A stretch of DNA of 26,110 nt from Collinsella sp. GTDB taxonomy: Bacteria > Actinomycetota > Coriobacteriia > Coriobacteriales > Coriobacteriaceae. The notes under the pieces were generated by a model. The model did not search any database, was not told the origin of the DNA, and saw nothing but the letters and a program-made list of their open reading frames with translations. Both the position numbers and the translations under genes were made by a program. Shown in pieces: positions 14,946 to 21,433 of this stretch. The stretch covers positions 1 to 26,110 of the forward strand of contig DXLY01000019.1 in assembly GCA_019414465.1 (NCBI GenBank), in the 5' to 3' direction. Position 1 is the stretch's first letter, and each line of letters begins with the position of its first letter.

Positions 14946-15542
14946 ATGGCGATACCAGTGGACCTTCGCATCAAGAAAACCTACCGCGCCCTGTTCGATG
15001 CCTTTACCGAGCTTCTCGAGGAGCATCGTTTTGAGGATCTGACGGTTGCCATGCTGTGCGACCGCGCCATGATTCGCCGCACGACGTTCTACAAGCACTT
15101 TCGCGACAAGAACGATTACTTTGCCTTTTATATCGATGAGCTCATGTCGGGCTTGCCGCAAAAACAGCCCGATGAGGCCGGCGCGGTATCTGCCGAGGAC
15201 GTGCGCGCGCTTCGGCACGCGATTTTGGACGATGCCATGGATTTGATTCTGGCGCACGAGCGGCTCATGGATAACATTTTGGCAAGCAGCATGTCGGGCA
15301 TGTTGACCAACGTTATTTGCGACCGCATTGCCCGCTCCATCCGCGAGCGTGTGATGAACGTGCTTGCCGAGGATGCCCTGGCCCCCGTGTCACTCGAGAC
15401 GACGTCTGAGTTTGTCGCCGGCGGTATTATTCGACTTTTCACGATATGGTGGGAATCGGGCCACGATCTTGAGCGTCGACCTGAGATAGCCGACGTGGTC
15501 GATGCACTGTTTGAGCGGACCATGACACCGGTGCATCACTAG
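14946..15542 (+). CDS. TetR/AcrR-family transcriptional regulator
   Basis: This is a DNA-binding regulator of about 198 aa. The N-terminal HTH runs from RIKKTYRALFDAFTELLEEH through FEDLTVAMLCDRAMIRRTTF and YKHFRDKNDYFAFYIDEL, the standard TetR pattern including the TFYKHF recognition helix. The C-terminal part is an all-helical ligand domain ending WESGHDLERRPEIADVVDAL. Some members of this TetR group (DhaS-like) control dihydroxyacetone or stress genes, but the target here is unknown; the divergent lemA gene and itself are the nearest candidates. The start is uncertain: ATG 14946 abuts GAGG, while GTG 14958 (two to four residues before the HTH) has the same GAGG twelve bases upstream. Its stop is followed within four bases by the end of the tRNA-Ser gene. 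Confidence 0.87.
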   Translation: MAIPVDLRIKKTYRALFDAFTELLEEHRFEDLTVAMLCDRAMIRRTTFYKHFRDKNDYFAFYIDELMSGLPQKQPDEAGAVSAEDVRALRHAILDDAMDLILAHERLMDNILASSMSGMLTNVICDRIARSIRERVMNVLAEDALAPVSLETTSEFVAGGIIRLFTIWWESGHDLERRPEIADVVDALFERTMTPVHH

Positions 15543-15545
15543 GAG

Positions 15546-15635
15546 TGGCGGAGAGAGGGGGATTCGAACCCCCGGAACGCTCTCGCGCTCAACGGTTTTC
15601 AAGACCGCCGCATTCAACCGCTCTGCCATCTCTCC
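15546..15635 (-). tRNA. tRNA-Ser (anticodon UGA), CCA encoded
   Basis: On the minus strand the gene begins GGAGAGA and ends TCTCTCC-G-CCA, a 7-bp acceptor stem with encoded CCA. The anticodon arm is GGCGGT-CTTGAAA-ACCGTT, giving anticodon TGA. A long variable arm (GAGCGCGAGAGCGTTC) and the T-arm GGGGG-TTCGAATC-CCCC confirm a class II serine tRNA of 90 nt. A minus-strand -10-like TATCAT lies at 15646-15651, inside the 51-bp gap shared with the divergent tadA-kinase gene. Confidence 0.97.
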
Positions 15636-15686
15636 GTGAGTCGTAATGATAGCATCGTTTTGAATTTGCAACAGGGAAGGCGAACG

Positions 15687-17468
15687 ATGACGATCACCGA
15701 AATCGACGAGAAGTTCATGCGCGAGGCGCTGGCCGAGGCGCGAGCCGCCGCGGCGGTGGGCGAGGTGCCCATCGGAGCCGTAGTGGTGCGCGACGGCGAG
15801 GTTGTCGCGCGGGCGCATAATCGTCGCGAGCTCGATCAGGATCCTTCGGCTCATGCAGAGTTCGCGGCCCTGTGCGCTGCCGCCCAGGCGCTTGGCCGCT
15901 GGCGCCTTTCCGATTGCACGGTCTATGTAACGCTCGAGCCTTGCTGCATGTGTGCGGGGCTTATGGTCAACGCGCGCGTTGGACGCTGTGTGTATGGCGC
16001 GGCCGATGCCAAGGCGGGCGCGCTGGGATCCCTATACGATTTGAATGCCGATTCGCGCCTGAATCATCGGTTTAACGTGACGGCCGGGGTCCTGGCGGAT
16101 GAATGCCGCGAGCTGCTGAGTAACTATTTTGGCGGTCTGCGCGGAGCGGGCGACGCTGATTGCGGTTGTGGGGCTGATCTTGAAGCGCACACTGCTCACG
16201 CCGCAGCGCTTGCAGGTGCCGGTGAAGATGCTGGCACGGCGGTTGACTTTGGTCCTGCGTGCCGCCGGCCCCGCCGTGTGCTGTTGGCGATTGATTCCTT
16301 TAAGGGCAGCGTTTCGAGCGCGCAGGCGGAGGCGGCGGTTGCCGAAGGCGTGCGCCGCGTTTGGCCCGATGCTCAGGTGGCCGCGTTGCCGCTGGCGGAT
16401 GGCGGCGAGGGGACGCTCGACGCCATCGCCGCGCGTGGTGGCGAGCTTGTGACCTGCGATGTCGCAGGCCCCTTGGGCGACCGCGCGTCTGCCCGGATGC
16501 TGGTGGACGGCGAGCGCGAGTCCGCGGTCATCGAGATGGCCGAGGCGGCGGGTATTGGGTACTCGCCCTGTACAGAATTGGCGGCGCTTGCGGCTTCGAC
16601 CTATGGCGTGGGCGAGCTCATGCTTCGCGCGGTTCGCACGGGCGCAAAGACTATCTATATTGGTTTGGGCGGCAGTGCCACCAACGATGGTGGCGCCGGC
16701 ATGCTGCAGGCGCTGGGCGCGCGTGTGGTCGATGATCAGGGATGCGATGTCGCCACCGGTCTTGCCGGCCTTGAGCAGGTGGCGAGCGTTGATCTGGCGC
16801 CCGCGCTGCAGGCTTTGGATGATGCTCGTATCGTTGTGCTTTCCGATGTCGAGAATCCGCTCGTGGGGCGTCGAGGCGCACTGGCGGTGTTTGGCGGGCA
16901 GAAGGGTCTGCCGACGGGTGATGCCGAGGTGCTGAGCAGGTACGACAGCTGGATGGTCGGCTACGGCCGCCTGCTCGATGCAGCGATTACCGGGGCGCGG
17001 GCTCAGGGGTTGTTGCGCGTGCCCGAGGGTGCACGGACATTTGGCTCGGTGCTCGGCGTGCCCGGTGCCGGTGCTGCTGGCGGCCTGGGTGCCGCGCTGC
17101 TGGCGCTCGGGGCGGAGCTGCGTTCGGGCGTGGAGACGGTGCTCGATCTCGTGGGGTTTGACGAGCGCGTGCGCGATGTCGACCTGGTCATAACGGGCGA
17201 GGGCAATATGGATGAGCAGTCCGCCGCCGGTAAGGCGCCGGTGGGTGTGGCCCGTCGTGCGAAGCGATATGGCAAGCCGGTGATTGCTGTCGTGGGCGGT
17301 CGCGCTGATAACCTGGATGCGGTGTATGGGCAAGGCATCGACCTTGTACTGCCGATTTGCCGCAAACCCATGGGCCTGGAACAGGCACTCGATCCGCAAG
17401 AAGCCACAACCAACCTCATCTGCGCCGGCGAAGCGGCCGCTCGATCCTACGACCTTGGCCGTATCTAA
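15687..17468 (+). CDS. Fusion: TadA tRNA adenosine deaminase + glycerate kinase
   Basis: One uninterrupted 593-aa frame joins two enzymes. Residues 1-148 are TadA, which converts A34 to inosine in tRNA-Arg(ACG): zinc ligand and catalytic HAE (H56, E58), PCCMC (C86, C89), and the TadA-typical DAKAGALGSLYDL and GVLADECRELLSNYF. Residues 151-195 form a low-complexity Ala/Gly/Asp linker. Residues 197-593 are a full-length glycerate kinase of the GlxK/GarK type, which phosphorylates glycerate with ATP: LLAIDSFKGSVSSAQ, LADGGEGTLDA, GLGGSATNDGGAGML and ITGEGNMDEQSAAGKAP. The ATG at 15687 has AGGGAAGG six bases upstream and starts at the normal TadA N-terminus. TadA is normally a stand-alone protein of about 150-170 aa. 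Both halves keep their catalytic motifs. An internal start for the kinase alone cannot be excluded. Confidence 0.9.
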   Translation: MTITEIDEKFMREALAEARAAAAVGEVPIGAVVVRDGEVVARAHNRRELDQDPSAHAEFAALCAAAQALGRWRLSDCTVYVTLEPCCMCAGLMVNARVGRCVYGAADAKAGALGSLYDLNADSRLNHRFNVTAGVLADECRELLSNYFGGLRGAGDADCGCGADLEAHTAHAAALAGAGEDAGTAVDFGPACRRPRRVLLAIDSFKGSVSSAQAEAAVAEGVRRVWPDAQVAALPLADGGEGTLDAIAARGGELVTCDVAGPLGDRASARMLVDGERESAVIEMAEAAGIGYSPCTELAALAASTYGVGELMLRAVRTGAKTIYIGLGGSATNDGGAGMLQALGARVVDDQGCDVATGLAGLEQVASVDLAPALQALDDARIVVLSDVENPLVGRRGALAVFGGQKGLPTGDAEVLSRYDSWMVGYGRLLDAAITGARAQGLLRVPEGARTFGSVLGVPGAGAAGGLGAALLALGAELRSGVETVLDLVGFDERVRDVDLVITGEGNMDEQSAAGKAPVGVARRAKRYGKPVIAVVGGRADNLDAVYGQGIDLVLPICRKPMGLEQALDPQEATTNLICAGEAAARSYDLGRI

Positions 17469-17489
17469 AACCCATCCCCTCGATAAGTC

Positions 17490-17548
17490 GCGGTGAAATA
17501 CGGAGCGTTTTTGCCTTTAAGGGGCCAATTCAGTCCGTATTCCACCGC
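17490..17548. repeat. Inverted repeat A upstream of ffs
   Basis: GCGGTGAAATACGGA (17490-17504) pairs with TCCGTATTCCACCGC (17534-17548), 14 of 15 bases, around a 29-base loop. It starts about 20 bases after the fusion-gene stop. A 12-bp perfect palindrome, GAATGGCCATTC, follows at 17557-17568. Confidence 0.65.
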
Positions 17549-17620
17549 AACTTCGAGAATGGCCATTCGAGGTTGGCTGCCTTGGGTCTTTGGTCGGACC
17601 GTTTGCCACGAAATGCGGCC

Positions 17621-17748
17621 ATCTACTACGTTAAACCGGCCACCCTCGACCATCCCGGAATTTGCAAAAACAAAACCGCAGGTAGAAAGCTTGCCGATTT
17701 TCGAAAAAGCCGGCTATGGTTGACCCTTGCGGCCTAAACGTAGTAGAT
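17621..17748. repeat. Inverted repeat B upstream of ffs
   Basis: ATCTACTACGTT (17621-17632) has a perfect inverted copy at 17737-17748, 104 bases apart, with patchier complementarity continuing outward (TGCCAC near 17605 against GTGGTGCGGCA near 17760). The enclosed segment has no credible gene. Confidence 0.5.
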
Positions 17749-17783
17749 AGGTCCTTTCTGTGGTGCGGCACCAAGCCGGTCAT

Positions 17784-17865
17784 TTTGGGATGGGACTATT
17801 TTGACTACTCATTGGCTGCTCTGGCAATCGGGCTGCAAAAGTAGTCAAAAAAGCTCCGTCCCAAA
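17784..17865. repeat. Inverted repeat C upstream of ffs
   Basis: A 26-base arm (17784-17809) matches the reverse complement of 17840-17865 at 22 positions; the inner nine bases are perfect (TTGACTACT) and the outer ends read TTTGGGA/TCCCAAA. It ends ten bases before the likely ffs -35 box. Confidence 0.65.
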
Positions 17866-17874
17866 TTAGCTACC

Positions 17875-17903
17875 TTGCTCTGGCGGGCGGGAGCAGGTAA
17901 GAT
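17875..17903 (+). promoter_or_regulatory. Probable ffs promoter
   Basis: TTGCTC (17875-17880), a 17-base spacer and TAAGAT (17898-17903) precede the SRP RNA by about 14 bases. Confidence 0.65.
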
Positions 17904-17917
17904 ATACCGAGCGCCTA

Positions 17918-18020
17918 GCGCGTTCGATGGGTTCGGATGACGACATGTTCCGAATCTGGTCAGGTCCGGAAGGAAGCAGCCATAAGGAGCCTCTGTCGGG
18001 CATCCGAATCCATCGAGCGC
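17918..18020 (+). ncRNA. ffs: Bacterial small signal recognition particle RNA (4.5S type)
   Basis: The conserved SRP helix-8 region is present as GGTCAGGTCCGGAAGGAAGC followed by AGCCATA, with the GGAA tetraloop and the asymmetric internal loop that bind Ffh. The ends pair over a long stem: CGATGGGTTCGGATG (17925-17939) with CATCCGAATCCATCG (18001-18015), extended by GCGC (17918-17921) with GCGC (18017-18020). The RNA is about 100 nt, normal for the small bacterial type without an Alu domain. It guides membrane-protein nascent chains to the Sec machinery. The exact ends are estimated from pairing. A short hairpin AGCGC-ACGG-GCGCT with five T residues (to 18033) would end the transcript. Confidence 0.95.
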
Positions 18021-18033
18021 ACGGGCGCTTTTT
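18016..18033 (+). terminator. Probable ffs terminator
   Basis: A 5-bp GC stem (18016-18020 with 18025-18029) is followed by TTTT. It is short and shares its left arm with the SRP RNA terminal stem, so it may compete with it. Confidence 0.5.
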
Positions 18034-18049
18034 GGTGCCGCGACACGGC

Positions 18050-18138
18050 CCGGCCGGCGGCGAGGTATTTGGTGTCTCGCTGGTCCTCGGCTTCGCCTGC
18101 GGGATCGCTCGACTACTAAACACCTCGCCGCCGGCCGG
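18050..18138. repeat. GC-rich foldback downstream of ffs
   Basis: A perfect 17-bp inverted repeat (CCGGCCGGCGGCGAGGT 18050-18066, complement 18122-18138) encloses 55 bases that can themselves pair in part. No T tract follows. The rest of the gap to 18282 holds nothing I can assign. Confidence 0.75.
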
Positions 18139-18282
18139 CCCCCGTCGTCCAAAAATCACCCGTAAAGGCGCGTTAGCCTAATTAAATCTATCCCTTGCGG
18201 AATGCGGCTTGCTGGCGTTGTCTGGGCATTGGTGGCTACGTGGTTCAGGAGGCGGCGGTGCTGTTGCTTGGATTTTGCAGTT

Positions 18283-18323
18283 AAAGAGGCCCGTTTTCCT
18301 GGGTTGGGAAAACGGGCCTCTTT
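18283..18323. terminator. Bidirectional terminator after the surface-protein gene
   Basis: A perfect 17-bp stem (AAAGAGGCCCGTTTTCC 18283-18299 with 18307-18323) has a 7-base loop. Runs of T follow on the plus strand (CTCTTTTTG), and the minus-strand side ends CTCTTTAA, downstream of the gene at 18369-19337. Confidence 0.9.
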
Positions 18324-18368
18324 TTGTCTCTGGGTTTGTAGATTGGCGAAGGCGATATGCTCTGGCAG

Positions 18369-19337
18369 CTATTTTGAGTTCTTGATGCGGCGTGTGGCTG
18401 TGGCGGTTATTCCGAGGCCTGCGGCGGCGACTGCTGCGAGTGTGATTGCGCTCGGCGCTGTGTCGCCTGTGTTTGCGAGCTTGCCGGTGGTCGTATTTGC
18501 TTGCTTGGTGGAGCTCGATGGAGCGTCTTTGCCGGTCGCGGGCGAGCTGGCGGGCGGTGTCGCCTCGGCGGGTTGCGTTGAGCCGGAGGGAGGCACTGTC
18601 TCGGTCGGTTTCGTTATCTCGGGCGAGGTGGCCTTGTCTGCCGCGGCCTTTGCCTCTTCGTATGCTTTGCAGGCGTCGTCATAGGCCGCTTGCGCCTTTT
18701 CCAAATCGTCGAGGAGCGCATCTCGCTTGGCTGTTTCTTCGTCGATATCGGTTTGACATTTTTCCGCGTTGGCTTCGAACTTCGCGACGACACTTTCCTG
18801 GCTCTCGAGTTTGGTTCGGTATGTGTTAAGTACCGCTTGGCAAGAATATTCTTGACGTTCCGCTGTTGCTATTTCGTAGCGCAACTGATTAATAGTTTCT
18901 GCAGGCGCCCCGTCGTTGCACGCCTTGTCTAATTCTGTCTGAAGGTTACTTACCTGGTTGTGGGCCGCGTCGTATCTGGCTTGGGCTTCATTGACCTGCG
19001 CTTGTAGGTAAAGAAGAGGTCCCCTTGAGTCGTCGGCTTCCTTCAGCATCCTGTCGCGGAGCGATTGCAAATCGGTAATCACATGCTCGATAGTCTCTAA
19101 TATCTCAGGACCTGCGGCGTCTTTTGCGGCCTCGAGGGTTTTGAGCGCTTCCTGCATGGCTGCATACGCTTTTTCTTTTGCGGCGGCCGCATCTTCCGTT
19201 TGCAAGGCGACTGCACCGGTGGGGGCGCTGGTTTCTGCCGCGATCGCCGTTACGGGGGCGATTCCCGCGACAAGTGCCGCGGAAAGGGCGATGCCCACAG
19301 TTGCTCGTCTTGCTCTTCTTGCGAGAATGTCGTTCAT
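18369..19337 (-). CDS. Sortase-anchored coiled-coil surface protein (LANTG motif)
   Basis: This 322-aa exported protein has a signal peptide (basic MNDILARRARRATVG, hydrophobic stretch, cleavage near AIAAE at about 34). About residues 48-245 are strongly helical, with heptad-like Ala/Glu/Lys/Leu patterns typical of an extended coiled coil. A Pro/Thr/Ser-rich wall-spanning stretch follows (about 247-285). It ends with LANTG (287-291), a membrane helix of about 20 residues and the basic tail TRRIKNSK, the layout of a sortase substrate, though LANTG differs from the usual LPxTG. It is therefore likely fixed to the cell wall. Two Cys pairs may form disulfides. No sortase gene is in the window. 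GAGG lies just upstream of the ATG. A role in adhesion is possible but not shown by sequence. Confidence 0.85.
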   Translation of the reverse strand: MNDILARRARRATVGIALSAALVAGIAPVTAIAAETSAPTGAVALQTEDAAAAKEKAYAAMQEALKTLEAAKDAAGPEILETIEHVITDLQSLRDRMLKEADDSRGPLLYLQAQVNEAQARYDAAHNQVSNLQTELDKACNDGAPAETINQLRYEIATAERQEYSCQAVLNTYRTKLESQESVVAKFEANAEKCQTDIDEETAKRDALLDDLEKAQAAYDDACKAYEEAKAAADKATSPEITKPTETVPPSGSTQPAEATPPASSPATGKDAPSSSTKQANTTTGKLANTGDTAPSAITLAAVAAAGLGITATATRRIKNSK

Positions 19338-19552
19338 CTCGGCACCTCATTTCAAGGGTCGGCGACTAACTTGGTAGCACTAATGTAAGTATATCAGGCG
19401 GTCGACCCGACACTGGCTGGGTGTGCGCGTGCCTTTCCGCTTCTTTGGAAACCGAATCCCATTAGAAATGACGAGTTGTTTACGCTTCTTTTGGGCTCAC
19501 CGTACTATCATGATTCGAATTGAGTGTGAATGATGATAGGGAGCGCCTATAC

Positions 19553-21433
19553 ATGATTGAGCTGCTCAGGCGTTTTGGTGGCAAGTTTCGCCGCTATATG
19601 GTGATTGGCCCTGCGTGCAAGCTGATCGAAGTGATCTTTGACCTGCTTACACCGCTCGTGATTGCCCAGATGATCGATAAGGGTATTGGCGCACACGATG
19701 TCAGCGCCGTTATCCACTACGGCATGGTACTTGGCGCCATGGCTGTGATTGGCATCTCGTTTACGCTTGTCTGCCAAAAGATGGCGGCGCTGACATCGCA
19801 GGGCATGGGCACCGACATTCGCGGCGCGCTCTACAAGCACATCAACAAGCTGAGCTATGCCGAGCTCGACCGCTTTGGCACGCCGTCGCTCATCACGCGC
19901 ATTACCAACGACGTTAACCAGGTCCAGCTCGCTGTGGCGCTGGGCGTGCGCATGCTCATCCGCTGGCCCTTTCTAGCGGTGGGCTCCATGTGCGCGGCCC
20001 TTGCCATCGACCTTAAGCTCGGCATCATCTTTTTGATCTGCACGCCCGCCATTGGCCTGGTGTTCTGGGTTGTCATGGCGCGCTGCATTCCGTACTACAA
20101 GCAGCTGCAGGCAAAGCTCGACCGCATCGCGCTTATCTGCCGCGAGGGCCTTTCGGGCGCCCGCGTGGTTCGCGCCTTCGTGCGCGAAGATCACGAGCGC
20201 GAGCGCTTTGCGCAGGCCGCCGACGACCAGGCCAATACTGCCATCGCGGTGGGCAAGCTCTCGTCGATTCTCAACCCCGTCACGTTTTTGGTGATGAACC
20301 TGGGCGTGTGCGCCATCCTGTGGGTGGGCGGCATCCAGGTCAGCGTGGGCGAGCTTACGCAGGGCCAGGTCATGGCGTTTGTGAACTACATGACGCAGAC
20401 CCTGACCTCCATCGTGTACGTCGCCAACCTGGTCGTGGTCTTTACCAAGGCGAGCGCCAGCGCGTCGCGTATCAACGAGGTGCTCAATTGCGTGCCGGGC
20501 ATCGCTGACGAGGGCAACCAGCCGGTCGCGCTGCCCAAGCCGGGCAATGTCGCTTCAGTTCCCGCGCTGAGCTTGAGCCATGCGAGCTTCTCGTTTGGCG
20601 CTGGCGCGGCCAATGCTGTCAACGATGTGACGCTGGAACTCCCGCTGGGCAAGACGCTCGGCATTATCGGCGGTACGGGTAGCGGCAAGTCCACGCTCGT
20701 CTCGCTCATCCCGCGCCTGTACGATGCGAGCACCGGCAGCGTGAGCGTGATGGGCGTCGACGTGCGCACCTGGCCGCTCGACCAGCTGCGCCGTGTGGTC
20801 GCGACCGTTCCGCAGCGCGCATCGCTGGTGAGCGGCTCCATCCGCAGCAACCTGACCTGGCGCGATGAAGCTGCGACCGACGAGGAGCTCTGGGTGGCAC
20901 TCGACATGGCGCAGGCCAGCGAGTTCGTGCGCAACAAGCCGCAGGGCTTAGACGCCCCGGTCGAGGCGGGCGGCAAGAACTTTAGCGGTGGCCAGCGTCA
21001 GCGCCTGACTATCGCGCGTGCCTTGGTTGGTTCGCCTCAGATATTGATCATGGATGACTCCGCGTCGGCGCTCGACTTTAAGACCGACGCGGCGCTTCGC
21101 CATGCCATTCGCGAGCGCAGCATGCGCGGTGCCGCCAAGGGCGGGCTGCCGCTGACCACGGTGATTGTGAGCCAGCGCGTCTCGACCGTGCGCGATGCCG
21201 ACGTGATCTGCGTGCTCGACCACGGCTCGGTTGCCGGCCTGGGCACACATGACGAGCTCTATGCGACCTGTCGGCTCTATCGCGAGATTTGCCAGTCGCA
21301 GCTGCGCCGCGAGGAGCTTGAGGGCCAGCGGGGGAGCACAGCGCCCGCGCCCACTCCGGCGCCCGCGTCCACCCTAAGCCCCGCGTCCGCCCCGACTGCC
21401 CCGGCATCCATTTGCGCAAAGGAGGGCTGCTAA
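19553..21433 (+). CDS. ABC exporter half-transporter, degenerate-site subunit (pair 2, first gene)
   Basis: This protein of about 626 aa has six membrane helices (about 15-320) and an ATPase domain. Motifs: Walker A GGTGSGKST (373-381), Q-loop VPQRASLV, intact signature NFSGGQRQR (476-484), Walker B ILIMDD with Asp502 at the catalytic Glu position, and Gln541 in place of the switch His (VSQRVST). These are the same substitutions as in the 6864-8600 subunit, so it is the non-hydrolysing half of a second heterodimeric exporter. It ends in a Pro/Ala/Thr-rich tail (about 590-620) of low complexity. The ATG at 19553 has AGGGAG ten bases upstream; a TTG at 19520 would add eleven residues. Its stop abuts the partner's ATG. 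It is divergent from the surface protein and has no MarR gene or operator repeats nearby. Confidence 0.92.
   Translation: MIELLRRFGGKFRRYMVIGPACKLIEVIFDLLTPLVIAQMIDKGIGAHDVSAVIHYGMVLGAMAVIGISFTLVCQKMAALTSQGMGTDIRGALYKHINKLSYAELDRFGTPSLITRITNDVNQVQLAVALGVRMLIRWPFLAVGSMCAALAIDLKLGIIFLICTPAIGLVFWVVMARCIPYYKQLQAKLDRIALICREGLSGARVVRAFVREDHERERFAQAADDQANTAIAVGKLSSILNPVTFLVMNLGVCAILWVGGIQVSVGELTQGQVMAFVNYMTQTLTSIVYVANLVVVFTKASASASRINEVLNCVPGIADEGNQPVALPKPGNVASVPALSLSHASFSFGAGAANAVNDVTLELPLGKTLGIIGGTGSGKSTLVSLIPRLYDASTGSVSVMGVDVRTWPLDQLRRVVATVPQRASLVSGSIRSNLTWRDEAATDEELWVALDMAQASEFVRNKPQGLDAPVEAGGKNFSGGQRQRLTIARALVGSPQILIMDDSASALDFKTDAALRHAIRERSMRGAAKGGLPLTTVIVSQRVSTVRDADVICVLDHGSVAGLGTHDELYATCRLYREICQSQLRREELEGQRGSTAPAPTPAPASTLSPASAPTAPASICAKEGC

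Noticed and set aside
15390..15854. 154-codon minus-strand frame
   Set aside because: It reads through the tRNA-Ser gene and the ends of two real genes, a known artefact of serine tRNA translation.
17465..17723. Small overlapping frames on both strands before ffs
   Set aside because: They lie across the inverted-repeat cluster, have no ribosome sites and no domain-like pattern.
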